A stretch of 64,000 nt of DNA from Blastococcus mobilis (GCF_900188025.1 NZ_FZNO01000015.1:1-64000), one strand, 5' to 3'; shown: positions 15,721 to 24,764, numbered from the stretch's first letter. The notes: generated from the sequence alone by a model not told the origin. A program made the numbers and translations.

Positions 15721-17160
15721 ATGGCGTTCGGTTGGAAGCTCTACGGGGACGGGAAGACCCCGCCCCTGGGAGAGGCGGTAGCCCCGGACGAGCGGCTCTC
15801 GTGGCCGCGGACCGTCGGCATCGGCGCACAGCACGTCGTGGCCATGTTCGGTGCGACGTTCGTCTTCCCCCTGATCATGGGGCTGGACGCGAACCTCGCG
15901 ATCATGATGAGCGGCATCGCGACGATCATCTTCCTGCTGATCGTCAAGGGTCGGGTGCCCAGCTACCTGGGCACCAGCGCCGCGTTCGTCGGCGGTGTCG
16001 CAGCGATCCGCACGAACGGCGGTGACTCCAGCGACGTCGTCGGCGCCCTGCTCGTGGCCGGTGTGGTCCTCGCCCTCGTGGGTCTGGTGATCCACTTCGC
16101 GGGGCTGTCGGTCATCAACAGGGTGCTGCCGCCCGCCGTCACCGGCGCGGTGGTCATGCTGATCGGCTTCAACCTGGCCCCCGTGGCGGCCGGCGTCTAC
16201 TGGCCGCAGGACCAGTGGGTCGCGCTGGCCACGATGGCCTTCGTCATCGTCGCCTCGCTGGCGCTGCGCGGCTTCATCGCCCGCATCTCGATCCTGCTGG
16301 GCCTGATCTTCGGGTACCTCCTCTCCGTCTTGCTTGACGTCACGGCCGGCCCGATCACCTCGCCGGACGGCACGGGCGCCGTGAGCACCCGCGACCGGAT
16401 CAACTTCGACGCCGTGGGTGACGCCGACTGGTTCGGTCTGCCGGACTTCACCGCCCCCAGCTTCTCGCTGAACTTCAGCCTGCTGGTCATCCCCGCCGTC
16501 ATCGCGCTGGTGGCGGAGAACGTCGGGCACGTCAAGGCCGTGGCCGAGATGACCAAGCGCGACCTGGACCCGGTGATGGGCCGGGCCGTCTTCGCCGACG
16601 GGGTCGCGACCGCCGTCGCCACGTCGGTCGGCGGTTCGCCGACGACCACCTACGCCGAGAACATCGGCGTCATGGCCGCCACCCGCGTCTACTCCACCGC
16701 CGCGTACTACGTGGCCGCGCTCGTGGCGATCCTGCTCGGGCTGGTGCCGAAGTTCGGCGCGCTGATCAACATCGTCCCGGGCGGGGTGCTCGGCGGCATC
16801 ACCGTCGTCCTCTACGGGATGATCGGCCTGCTCGGCGCGAAGATCTGGAAGGAGAACCGGGTCGACTTCGCCAACCCGATCAACCTCGTGCCGCTCGCGG
16901 CCGGGATCATCATCGGCGTCGGCGACGTCACGCTGCGGTTCTCCGACGACTTCTCGCTCAACGGCATCGCGCTCGGCTCGATCGTCGCCGTCCTGGCCTG
17001 GCACGCCGCACGGTCGCTGGCGCCGGCGGACATGAGGGCCGCGCTGCTGCGCGAGGGCACGCATCCGGCTGCCGCGTCGTCGCTCGGCCACCACGGTGCG
17101 CCGGACCCGTCGTCGGTCGACGAGGTCGGCCGCCCGGGCGTCCCGGGTTCGAACCGCTAG
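15721..17160 (+). CDS. NCS2 nucleobase:cation symporter (uracil/xanthine permease family)
   Basis: 479 residues, about 12-14 membrane helices. NCS2 motifs: GAQHVVAMFGATFVFPL at the first helix (about 36-52), the catalytic glutamate region VAENVGHVKAV (about 263) and the signature GGSPTTTYAENIGVMAATRVYS (about 305). The TTTYAENIG form is that of UraA/RutG-type pyrimidine carriers more than of typical xanthine/urate carriers, but specificity is inferred. ATG with GAGGAGG upstream; the longer frame from 15673 is unlikely. Divergent from fdrA. Ends before tandem hairpins. Confidence 0.9.
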   Translation: MAFGWKLYGDGKTPPLGEAVAPDERLSWPRTVGIGAQHVVAMFGATFVFPLIMGLDANLAIMMSGIATIIFLLIVKGRVPSYLGTSAAFVGGVAAIRTNGGDSSDVVGALLVAGVVLALVGLVIHFAGLSVINRVLPPAVTGAVVMLIGFNLAPVAAGVYWPQDQWVALATMAFVIVASLALRGFIARISILLGLIFGYLLSVLLDVTAGPITSPDGTGAVSTRDRINFDAVGDADWFGLPDFTAPSFSLNFSLLVIPAVIALVAENVGHVKAVAEMTKRDLDPVMGRAVFADGVATAVATSVGGSPTTTYAENIGVMAATRVYSTAAYYVAALVAILLGLVPKFGALINIVPGGVLGGITVVLYGMIGLLGAKIWKENRVDFANPINLVPLAAGIIIGVGDVTLRFSDDFSLNGIALGSIVAVLAWHAARSLAPADMRAALLREGTHPAAASSLGHHGAPDPSSVDEVGRPGVPGSNR

Positions 17161-17166
17161 TCCCCC

Positions 17167-17240
17167 GAGCCGGCGCCGCCGGCTCGGCGCCGCCGGCTCA
17201 CCCGACCGCACGCCGTCCCCGTCGCCGGGGGCGGCGTGCG
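17167..17240 (+). terminator. tandem hairpins after the permease
   Basis: A first stem, GAGCCGGC/GCCGGCTC (17167-17185, 3-base loop), and a second stem, CGCACGCCG/CGGCGTGCG (17207-17240), follow the permease stop within 50 bp. Together they should separate the permease from the Mo-hydroxylase operon, which has its own operator. Confidence 0.7.
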
Positions 17241-17291
17241 GCGTCTCGGGGCACGGAACGGCGGGGCGCGGCCATCCGGCTCGGGGCAAAA

Positions 17292-17311
17292 GATTTAGCG
17301 CTGAGGTACTT
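17292..17311 (+). promoter_or_regulatory. shared operator motif, site D (Mo-hydroxylase operon)
   Basis: GATTTAGCGCTGAGGTACTT is nearly identical to site C (one base different over 20) and is the reverse complement of GTACCTCAGCGCTAAAT. It lies 68 bp before the first Mo-hydroxylase gene. TACTTT (17307-17312) inside it could serve as the -10 box, so bound regulator would block polymerase. Confidence 0.72.
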
Positions 17312-17378
17312 TCGCCGCCCTGCAAGCGATGACAGAGTGACTGCACTTCCCCCACTCGTACGGAGGTGACTGCAGCCG

Positions 17379-18260
17379 GTGAAGCCCGCACCGTTCCGCT
17401 ACGCCGACCCCGGCACGCTCGACGAGGCCCTCGCGGTCCTGTCGGCCGAGGGTGAGGGCGCCAAAGTGCTCGCCGGTGGCCAGTCGCTGCTCCCGCTGCT
17501 CTCCATGCGGCTCGCGGCGCCGACCACGCTGGTGGACATCAACCGGGTCCCCGGCCTGGACTCCGTCGAGGTCACCGGGAACGGCGTGACGGTCGGGGCG
17601 CTGGTGCGCCACACCGCACTGCTCGCGGACGACGCCGCCGCGCGGGTCCAGCCGCTGCTGGCCCGGGCGACGGCGAACGTCGCCCACCCGGCCATCCGCA
17701 ACCGGGGCACCACCGTCGGCTCCATCGCGCACGCCGACCCCTCGGGTGAGATGACCTCGGTCCTCGCCCTCACCGACGGCGCCGTCACGGTCGCCACGCC
17801 CTCCGGTCCTCGAACCGTCGAGTGGCGGGATCTGTTCGTCGGCCCGCTGGAGACCTCTCTCCACGGTCCCGCCGTCGTCACCTCCGCCTTCTTCCCCGCG
17901 CTGCCCGACCGCTCGGGCACCGCCTTCGCCGAGGTCGCCCGCCGCAAGGGCGACTACGCCGTCTGCGGCGCCGGCGTCGTCGTCACGCTGGACGAGGACC
18001 GCCGCATCGCGCGCGTCCGCGCCTCCTACGTCTCGGTGGGCCTGACCCCCGAGGTGCACGACCTGACCGAGGCCGTCGCCGGCAAGCCCGTCGACAGCGC
18101 CGACTGGGCGGCCGCCGGCGCGCTCGCGCGGACCCTGGTCGACCCGGACACCGACATCCATGCGAGCGCCGACTACCGGCGGCTGCTGGTCGGCGTCCTC
18201 ACCGAGCGCACGTTGGCCGAGGCTGCCGCCGAGGCCGCCGCGAAGGTGACGGGCGAGTGA
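17379..18260 (+). CDS. molybdenum hydroxylase, FAD-binding medium subunit
   Basis: 293 residues, normal for CoxM/XdhB-type subunits. It passes electrons from the iron-sulphur subunit to FAD and an acceptor. FAD motifs: VLAGGQSLLPLLSMR (about 30-44) and IRNRGTTVGSIAHADPSGEM (about 106-125). First gene of a unit with the 2Fe-2S, Mo and CoxG-like genes. GTG start with GGAGGTG about 10 bp upstream. Regulated, by inference, through operator D. Confidence 0.92.
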   Translation: MKPAPFRYADPGTLDEALAVLSAEGEGAKVLAGGQSLLPLLSMRLAAPTTLVDINRVPGLDSVEVTGNGVTVGALVRHTALLADDAAARVQPLLARATANVAHPAIRNRGTTVGSIAHADPSGEMTSVLALTDGAVTVATPSGPRTVEWRDLFVGPLETSLHGPAVVTSAFFPALPDRSGTAFAEVARRKGDYAVCGAGVVVTLDEDRRIARVRASYVSVGLTPEVHDLTEAVAGKPVDSADWAAAGALARTLVDPDTDIHASADYRRLLVGVLTERTLAEAAAEAAAKVTGE

Positions 18261-18357
18261 GCAGCGCCGGCGGCTGGGAGCAGCTCTCGCTCGCGGGGGA
18301 CAGCGACCGAGGTGCGGGACGAGCCCGGAACCGAGCAGTGAGCACGAGGGGAGCCGA

Positions 18358-18873
18358 ATGAGCGTCGACACGGACCGGACGATCACGGTCACGGTGAACG
18401 GTGTTCCACGTGAAGCCACCGTGCCGGTGCGCCGGCTGTTGTCGGATGCGCTGCGGCACGACCTGGGTCTGACCGGCACGCACGTCGGCTGCGAGCACGG
18501 CGTCTGCGGGGCGTGCACGGTGCTGGTGGACGGCGACCCGGTCCGCTCCTGCCTGATGCTCGCCGTCCAGGTGGACGGGCACGCCGTCACCACCGTCGAG
18601 GGCCTCGCGCGGGACGACCACCGGGGCGGGCAGGTGCTGCACCCCGTGCAGGAGGCCTTCCGCGAGTGCCACGCCCTGCAGTGCGGCTTCTGCACGCCGG
18701 GGTTCCTCACGACGATCGCCGCCGGGCTGGAGAAGCGGGATCCGGCGGCGGAGCTCACCGACGAGGAGGTCGACGACATGGTCGGCGGCAACCTCTGCCG
18801 GTGCACGGGCTACGCCAACATCAAGAAGGCCGTCCACCACGCCGCCGCGGCAATGAAGGACGACGCCCGATGA
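18358..18873 (+). CDS. molybdenum hydroxylase, [2Fe-2S] small subunit
   Basis: 171 residues. The N-terminal plant-type ferredoxin cluster has GCEHGVCGACTVLVDG plus a later Cys (about 43-63). The C-terminal cluster has QCGFCTPGF and NLCRCTGYANI (about 103-140). Start ATG 18358 has GAGGGG close by. The 97-bp gap after the medium subunit holds GC-rich repeat-like sequence of the kind seen at other gene boundaries here. The stop overlaps the start of the large subunit by ATGA, indicating translational coupling. Confidence 0.94.
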   Translation: MSVDTDRTITVTVNGVPREATVPVRRLLSDALRHDLGLTGTHVGCEHGVCGACTVLVDGDPVRSCLMLAVQVDGHAVTTVEGLARDDHRGGQVLHPVQEAFRECHALQCGFCTPGFLTTIAAGLEKRDPAAELTDEEVDDMVGGNLCRCTGYANIKKAVHHAAAAMKDDAR

Positions 18874-21290
18874 CGACCAAGCTCTTCGGTGAGCCGGTCC
18901 GCCGGCGCGAGGACGCGCGACTGATCATCGGCAAGGGCCGCTACCTCGACGACATCGGCTCGAACGCCCTGGCCGCGGCCTTCGTGCGGTCGCCGCACGC
19001 CCACGCGCGGATCACCGGCATCGACGTCGAGGCCGCGCTGGACGTCGAGGGCCTCGTCGCGATCTACACCTACGACGACCTCACCGGCCCGATGGCCGAG
19101 CCGCTGCCGGTGCTCATCCCGCATCCGCAGCTGACCCAGCCCCGCACCGGTCACGCCCTGGCCCGCGACGTCGTGCGGCACGTGGGCGAGGCGATCGTCA
19201 TGGTGGTCGCCACCGACCGGTACGTCGCCGAGGACGCCGCCGAGCGGATCGTCGTCACGTACGAGGAGCTGCCAGTCGTCGTCGGCGTGGACGCCGCGCA
19301 CGAGGCGAAGGCGGCGGTGCATCCGGACGTGCCCGACAACGTGGCCGCCCGGCACCGCCAGGAGACCGGGGACGTCGAGCCGGTGCTGGCCGCCTCGCCG
19401 CGCACGTTGAGCTTCACGCAGTACATCGAGCGCAGCGCCAGCATGCCCATGGAGGGCAGGGGCGTCCACGCGAAGTGGGACACCGACGACCGGTCGCTCC
19501 GCGTCTACACGAGCACCCAGGCCTCGACGTCGGTGCGCGCCGCGATCGCCGCGAAGCTGGACCTGTCGCTGGACAAGGTCGAGGTCATCGCGCCCGACGT
19601 CGGTGGCGGCTTCGGCGTGAAGATCGTGCACCCGTGGCCCGAGGAACTGCTGGTGCCCATGGCCGCGATCGCGCTGGGCGCCGAGGTGAAGTGGGCCGAG
19701 GACCGCCGGGAGCACTTCATCTCCTCGGCGCACGAGCGGCAGCAGCGCCAGGACATCACCGTGGGCTATGACGACGAGGGCCGGATCACCGCGCTCGACG
19801 TGCACGTCCTGCACGACAACGGCGCGTACACGCCCTACGGCATCATCGTGCCGATCATCACCGCGACCCAGCTGGTCGGGCCGTACGTGATCCCCGTGTA
19901 CCGGGTGCAGGTGGACAGCGTCTACACCAACACCGTCATCGTGACGCCGTACCGCGGCGCCGGGCGGCCGCAGGCCTGCTACGCGATGGAACGGACGATG
20001 GACCGCATCGCCGACGAGCTCGGGCTCGACCGGGCCGTCGTCCGCGAGCGGAACCTGATCCAGCCCGACCAGTTCCCCTACGACCACCAGCTGACGTTCC
20101 AGGACGGCCGGCCGGTCATCTACGACTCCGGCGACTACCCGGGGCTCATGGTGAAGCTCAAGGAGCTGGTGGGCTGGGACGAGGCCGAGGCGCTGCGCTC
20201 GGAGGCCGCGGCCCGGGGGAAGCACCTTGGCATCGGGATGGCGCTGTACGTGGAGGGCACGGGCCCGGGGCCGTACGAGGGCGGGCACGTGCAGGTGCTC
20301 GGCAGCGGGAAGGTGCTGGTCTCGACCGGTCTGACCTCGCAGGGGCAGGGGCACGAGACGGCGTTCGCGCAGATCGTGGCCTCCGAGCTCGGGGTGCCCA
20401 TCGAGGACATCGAGGTGACCACCGGCGACACCCGTCGCTTCGGGTACGCCGTGGGCACGTTCGCCTCACGCGCCGCGGTGATGAGCGGCAACGCGATCGC
20501 GCTGGCCGCCCGGGGCGTGCGGGAGAAGGCGCTGCGGATCGCGGCCGACGTGCTCGAGGTCGACGCCAGCGACCTGGAGATCGACGAAGGCCTGGTGCAG
20601 GTGAAGGGCACGCCGGGCGCGTCCATCCCGCTGCGCACGGTCGCCGTCCTGTCCAACCCGCTGCGCTATGCCTTCGACGAGGCGGCGAAGCAGGCCACGC
20701 AGTTCACGACGCACGACGACTCCAAGCCGCCCGTGGCGGAGGGCGATGCCCCGGGGCTGGAGCACCGCGACTACTACTCACCGCTCCGGTCGACCTTTGC
20801 GTCGGGCGCGCACGCGGCGATCGTGGAGATCGACCCGGCGACGTGGGAGATCGACATCGTGAAGTACGCGGTCGTGCACGACTGCGGCAACGTGGTGAAC
20901 CCGATGATCGTCGAGGGCCAGGTGCACGGCGGCGTCGCGCAGGGGGTGGGCGGCGCCCTGTACGAGCGGATGGTCTACGACAAGGACGGCCAGCTGCAGA
21001 ACGCCTCCTACATGGACTTCCTCATGCCCTACTCCAGCGAGGTGCCGGACGTGGTCATCGACCACCAGCAGACGCCGTCGCCGCTGAACCCGCTGGGCAT
21101 CAAGGGCGCCGGCGAGGCCGGGGTCATCCCGGGGACGGCGGCGATCGCGTCGGCGATCGAGGACGCCGTGGGACGGCGGATCGCGGCGATGCCCATCTCC
21201 CCCACCGAGCTGTACGACCTGGTGCGATCCCCCGATTCGGAACGGACGGCCGCGTCCTCGCGCCGTGCCGAGAATGGAGTTCTGGCGTGA
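18870..21290 (+). CDS. molybdenum hydroxylase, molybdopterin-binding large subunit (form II)
   Basis: 806 residues. Binds the molybdopterin cofactor and hydroxylates the substrate. Visible are GEPVRRREDARLIIGKGRYLDD (N-terminus), VGGGFGVK (about 247), VTPYRGAGRPQA (about 365) and the catalytic glutamate in KGAGEAGVIPGT (about 744). The loop PYRGAGR is the form II type, not the AYRCSFR of true CO dehydrogenase, so this is a purine, pyrimidine or aldehyde hydroxylase. ATG overlaps the small-subunit stop. Context with a barbiturase and an NCS2 carrier suggests a nucleobase substrate: xanthine or, more speculatively, uracil/thymine. Confidence 0.92.
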   Translation: MTTKLFGEPVRRREDARLIIGKGRYLDDIGSNALAAAFVRSPHAHARITGIDVEAALDVEGLVAIYTYDDLTGPMAEPLPVLIPHPQLTQPRTGHALARDVVRHVGEAIVMVVATDRYVAEDAAERIVVTYEELPVVVGVDAAHEAKAAVHPDVPDNVAARHRQETGDVEPVLAASPRTLSFTQYIERSASMPMEGRGVHAKWDTDDRSLRVYTSTQASTSVRAAIAAKLDLSLDKVEVIAPDVGGGFGVKIVHPWPEELLVPMAAIALGAEVKWAEDRREHFISSAHERQQRQDITVGYDDEGRITALDVHVLHDNGAYTPYGIIVPIITATQLVGPYVIPVYRVQVDSVYTNTVIVTPYRGAGRPQACYAMERTMDRIADELGLDRAVVRERNLIQPDQFPYDHQLTFQDGRPVIYDSGDYPGLMVKLKELVGWDEAEALRSEAAARGKHLGIGMALYVEGTGPGPYEGGHVQVLGSGKVLVSTGLTSQGQGHETAFAQIVASELGVPIEDIEVTTGDTRRFGYAVGTFASRAAVMSGNAIALAARGVREKALRIAADVLEVDASDLEIDEGLVQVKGTPGASIPLRTVAVLSNPLRYAFDEAAKQATQFTTHDDSKPPVAEGDAPGLEHRDYYSPLRSTFASGAHAAIVEIDPATWEIDIVKYAVVHDCGNVVNPMIVEGQVHGGVAQGVGGALYERMVYDKDGQLQNASYMDFLMPYSSEVPDVVIDHQQTPSPLNPLGIKGAGEAGVIPGTAAIASAIEDAVGRRIAAMPISPTELYDLVRSPDSERTAASSRRAENGVLA

Positions 21291-21949
21291 ACCTCGACGG
21301 CTCTGCGGTGCTTTCGGCCGACCCCGACAAGGTGTGGGCGGTCATCACCGATCCGGCCGTGCTGGCGCGGACGATCCCGGGCTGCGAGTCACTCGAGCAG
21401 ATCGGGGACGACGAGTACCGGATGAACGTGTCCGTGGGCGTCGGGGCGATCCGCGGGACCTACGCCGGCGAGGTGCGGCTGTCGGACCAGAACCGGCCGA
21501 AGTCCTACGTCATGCACGCGTCGGGTGCGGGTGCGCCGGGCCAGGTGCGGGCGACGGTGACCATCAACCTGGAGCCGTCCGACCAAGGGACGACGCTGAC
21601 CTACTCGGCCGATGCCGTGGTCGGCGGGCCGGTTGCCGGTGTGGGCCAGCGGATGATCACCGGCGTCGCGAAGCGGATGGCCGGCCAGTTCTTCAAGGCG
21701 ATCGACGATGAGCTGACCGGCGCCGTGGTGCCGATCGCCGCTGCGCCGTCTGCCGCTGCGGCCGCTCCCAGCGACGCCTCCCTGGTGGCCGGCGCCCAGC
21801 CGGCTGCCGCTGGTCGGACGTTCACCGGCAAGGCTGCCGTTGCTGCTCCGACCGGCGACGTCCAGACGCTCGCGCTCGGCGCCGTCGGGGGCGCGGTCCT
21901 CACCCTCATCGGCGTCCTCGTCGGCTACCGCCTGGGCCGCCGGAGCTAG
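21287..21949 (+). CDS. CoxG-like SRPBCC protein with C-terminal membrane anchor
   Basis: 220 residues. The N-terminal SRPBCC domain (about 1-145) resembles CO dehydrogenase subunit G (LSADPDKVWAVITDP, IPGCESLE, GVGQRMI). An Ala-rich linker follows, then a single helix near the C-terminus (ALGAVGGAVLTLIGVLVGY) ending in RLGRRS. CoxG proteins tether Mo hydroxylases to the membrane. GTG start overlaps the large-subunit stop as GTGA with TGGAG upstream, so it is the last gene of the Mo-hydroxylase operon. Confidence 0.88.
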   Translation: MNLDGSAVLSADPDKVWAVITDPAVLARTIPGCESLEQIGDDEYRMNVSVGVGAIRGTYAGEVRLSDQNRPKSYVMHASGAGAPGQVRATVTINLEPSDQGTTLTYSADAVVGGPVAGVGQRMITGVAKRMAGQFFKAIDDELTGAVVPIAAAPSAAAAAPSDASLVAGAQPAAAGRTFTGKAAVAAPTGDVQTLALGAVGGAVLTLIGVLVGYRLGRRS

Positions 21950-22066
21950 ACACCCGGTCTATCGGTTCGGCGCCAGTTCATCACCGAGTGATCGGCGGAC
22001 CAGCGGCCGAGTTGATCGCTCTGCCGCCGCTCTTGAGCCCGCGGGTCCGCAGGTGACCCGCCCCGG

Positions 22067-23008
22067 TCAGGCGGCGGAATCGGCGCCCGTGACGTCCAGG
22101 GGGATGCCGGTCTCGCGCTCGGAGACCTGCCAGAGGACGTCGATCTGCTTCTGCAGGTCGAATCGGCGCAGGATCGGCCGCCGCACGGCCGGTCCGTTGG
22201 AGCCGAACCGCGGCGCGTACAGCTCTCCACCCCGGGCCCGCGGGTCGGTCGCTGCCCGTAGCTGGGGCCGACCACCCTCCAGCGGCGTCATCCCGGCCCG
22301 CCCGACCACGGCCTCGAAGAACGCCCCCACCCAGCCGGCGCCACCCTCGCGCACCGACCGCGCCTGCAGGTCGGTGTTCGACAGCCCCGGGTGCGCGATG
22401 AGGCTCTTCGCCGCCACACCAGCGCGAGAGAACTGCTGCTGCAGCCCCAGCCCGAAGTGGTAGTTGGCCATCTTCGCCTGCGCGTACGCCCCCCAGGCCC
22501 GGTACTTCCGACGCATGTGCGGGTCGGCCGGGTCCAGCGGCCGACCCATGAACCGCGCCGTGCTGGTCACCGTCACCACCCGCGCGGACGGCGCCCGCAG
22601 CAGCGCCGGCAACAGGTGCGCCGTGAACGCCCAGTGCCCCAGGTGGTCGACGCCGAGCTGCATCTCGAACCCGTCGACCGTCGTCCGCTGCGGCATCGCC
22701 ATCACCCCGGCGTTGTTCACCAGAATGTCGACGCGCTCGTGCCCGCCGAGGATCTTCTGCGCGGCGGCCGCCACCACCGACAGGTCGCCGAGGTCCAGCG
22801 GCACCACCTCGAGCGACGCCGCCGGGTACCGCTCCCCGATCCGCGCCTCAGCGACCGCAGTCTTCGAAGCATCACGGGCAGCAAGGACGACGTGCGCGCC
22901 GGCGCCCGCCAGGGCGAGCGCCGTCTGGAACCCGAGACCACCGTTGGCGCCGGTCACCACCGCGGTGCGCCCGCTGAGGTCGGGGATGTCCTTCTCGGTC
23001 CATGCCAC
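22067..23008 (-). CDS. short-chain dehydrogenase/reductase
   Basis: 313 residues. Classical SDR features: cofactor-binding TGANGGLG (about 20-27), NNAGV (about 95), and a catalytic Ser/Tyr/Lys set in VTSTARF and YAQAKMAN. It resembles the retinol-dehydrogenase-like or light-dependent-reductase-like SDRs common in actinobacteria. Start GTG 23008 is chosen because GAGGAG lies 8 bp upstream; an ATG at 23056 would add 16 residues. It forms a leftward group with the two genes to its right. Substrate unknown. Confidence 0.85.
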   Translation of the reverse strand: MAWTEKDIPDLSGRTAVVTGANGGLGFQTALALAGAGAHVVLAARDASKTAVAEARIGERYPAASLEVVPLDLGDLSVVAAAAQKILGGHERVDILVNNAGVMAMPQRTTVDGFEMQLGVDHLGHWAFTAHLLPALLRAPSARVVTVTSTARFMGRPLDPADPHMRRKYRAWGAYAQAKMANYHFGLGLQQQFSRAGVAAKSLIAHPGLSNTDLQARSVREGGAGWVGAFFEAVVGRAGMTPLEGGRPQLRAATDPRARGGELYAPRFGSNGPAVRRPILRRFDLQKQIDVLWQVSERETGIPLDVTGADSAA

Positions 23009-23059
23009 GCGCGGGTTCTCCTCGGTAGTGGTTCGGTCCGGGGCGACCATAGGCACCGG

Positions 23060-23614
23060 TCAGCTGCCCGCGCGTGCCTCCGCCCGAATGGCGACGGCAG
23101 CGAGCAGCTCCCACCGGATGGCCGAGCTGCCGGGGCCGACGACGAACCAGTACCGATCGAACCGTCGGCGGGTCGAGGGATCCGTCGCTGCGATGCGCGT
23201 CTCGCAACTCAGGTGAGTGCCCCCGACGGCCGGCGTGAGGCGGAACTCCATCCCGATCTTCACCCAACCGGGCTCCGCGAAGTCCCGCACACCGTCGGCG
23301 TCGAGCACCGGGGGCTGCTCACCACCAGTCAGCCGCCAGGCCTGGAGCACACCACCGAACACCACGGCAGTCGGTGGCTCCGAGGCCAGCACCGGGATCG
23401 GCACGACATCCAGGAACGTGCGGTCGAGCCCACCGCGCCAGCTACCGGTCAACATCACCGGCATCACACGGACGGCGCTCAGCACGAGGGACACCGGCAG
23501 CGATCTGAGCTTCAGCCGGTGCAGCTCCTCCCAGACGACGGGCCGTGGGGCGTCGATCACCCGCGACTGACGGGTGACGTGGTCGGCTGCCGGCACCACA
23601 TCGTCGAGGTCCAC
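23060..23614 (-). CDS. conserved hypothetical protein, SRPBCC/DUF2867-like
   Basis: 184 residues from GTG 23614, which has AGGGAGGAAG at good spacing and does not overlap the next gene; an ATG at 23665 would overlap it. The pattern of an early substrate-cup helix (RPVVWEELHRL), a central WVKIGMEFRLTP strand and LSCETRIAATD near the end fits a START/SRPBCC-like fold. No catalytic motif seen. Probably co-transcribed with the SDR and the serine hydrolase. Confidence 0.6.
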   Translation of the reverse strand: MDLDDVVPAADHVTRQSRVIDAPRPVVWEELHRLKLRSLPVSLVLSAVRVMPVMLTGSWRGGLDRTFLDVVPIPVLASEPPTAVVFGGVLQAWRLTGGEQPPVLDADGVRDFAEPGWVKIGMEFRLTPAVGGTHLSCETRIAATDPSTRRRFDRYWFVVGPGSSAIRWELLAAVAIRAEARAGS

Positions 23615-23633
23615 GGGCGCTTCCTCCCTGGCC

Positions 23634-24764
23634 TCAGCCGAGCGCTGAGTAGACCGCTCGGACATAGGACTCGGCGCGATCGGAGCCGAGGAGGCCCGGC
23701 GCCATCTTGTTCATCATGTAGCTGATCGTCAGCCGGCGGTGGAGGTCCATCACGACCAGCGAGCCACCCCAGCCACCCCAGAAGACCGTGCGGCCCGAGG
23801 CCACGTACGGCACGACCGGCGAACCCAGGCAGTAGCCCATCCCCCAGCGGAACGCGTCCTCCAGCACCAGGTCCACGCCGTCGGCCTGGACCTCGAACAC
23901 CAGCTCCACGGTCTTCGGCGACAGCAGTCGCACGCCGCCGGCCTCACCGCCCAGCGTCAGCACCCGCATCACGTCCAGCACTCCGCGGGCGTTGGAGTGC
24001 CCGTTCAGCGCCCCGAGGTCCGCGGAACGCCACTCGGGTGAGGCGGTCGCCTTCACCGACATCACCGGCGCGGTGAACGTCCGCACCGCGATGGACGTCG
24101 AATCGATGTCACCGGCCGGGTCGGCCCGCGGCGGGGCGACCAGCGACGCCACCCGGTCCCAGTCCCCCGAGCGGGCACCCACCTGGAAGTCCGCCCCCAG
24201 CGGCCCGGCGATCTCGTCGGCCACGAACCGCTGGAACGTCTTGTTGGTGATCCGCCGGATCACCTCGCCGACGAGGAACCCCTGGGTCGCCGCGTGGTAG
24301 CCCGCCGCCGTCCCCGGCTCCCACCACGGCCGCTGCGCCGCCAGCCGCTCGCACGCCGTCTCCCAGTCGTACATGTCGCGCACCGAGAACGGCTGCTCCC
24401 AGCCGGAGACGCCGGACGTGTGCGCCATCAGGTGCCGCACCTCGACGTCCTTCTTCCCCTTCGCCGAGAACTCCGGCCAGTAGTCGCCCACCGGCGCGTA
24501 GACGTCCAGCTCCCCTCGCTCGACGAGCATCAGCGCCGCCAGGTTCAGCACGCACTTCGTCGTCGACCAGACGTTGACGATCGTGTCCTGGGTCCATGGC
24601 GTCGTCCGTTCGGCGTCGCGGTGACCGCCCCAGATGTCGACGACGGTCTCGCCGTCCAGATCCACCGCGACGGAGGCACCGAGCTCCTCGCCGTCCAGCT
24701 GCTGCGCCAGCGCGTCCCGCACCCCCGCGAACCGCTCGTCGCAACAGCCGTGCACCTCGGCCAT
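23634..24764 (-). CDS. serine hydrolase, class C beta-lactamase/EstB family
   Basis: 376 residues. Nucleophile motif S-T-T-K (about 67-70, in VWSTTKCVLN) and a second-motif tyrosine in YHAAT (about 155) fit the EstB-type esterase branch of the penicillin-binding/beta-lactamase fold. No signal peptide, so cytoplasmic. ATG with GAGGAGGG upstream. It heads a leftward three-gene group. Physiological ester unknown; resistance function is not implied. Confidence 0.87.
   Translation of the reverse strand: MAEVHGCCDERFAGVRDALAQQLDGEELGASVAVDLDGETVVDIWGGHRDAERTTPWTQDTIVNVWSTTKCVLNLAALMLVERGELDVYAPVGDYWPEFSAKGKKDVEVRHLMAHTSGVSGWEQPFSVRDMYDWETACERLAAQRPWWEPGTAAGYHAATQGFLVGEVIRRITNKTFQRFVADEIAGPLGADFQVGARSGDWDRVASLVAPPRADPAGDIDSTSIAVRTFTAPVMSVKATASPEWRSADLGALNGHSNARGVLDVMRVLTLGGEAGGVRLLSPKTVELVFEVQADGVDLVLEDAFRWGMGYCLGSPVVPYVASGRTVFWGGWGGSLVVMDLHRRLTISYMMNKMAPGLLGSDRAESYVRAVYSALG

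Noticed and set aside
18870-21949. CO dehydrogenase (CoxMSL) identity for the Mo-hydroxylase
   Set aside because: The large subunit has the form II loop PYRGAGR instead of the AYRCSFR motif of true CO dehydrogenase, so CO oxidation is unlikely despite the CoxG-like protein.
23634-24764. Beta-lactam resistance gene
   Set aside because: It belongs to the EstB-like esterase branch, lacks a signal peptide and has no resistance context.
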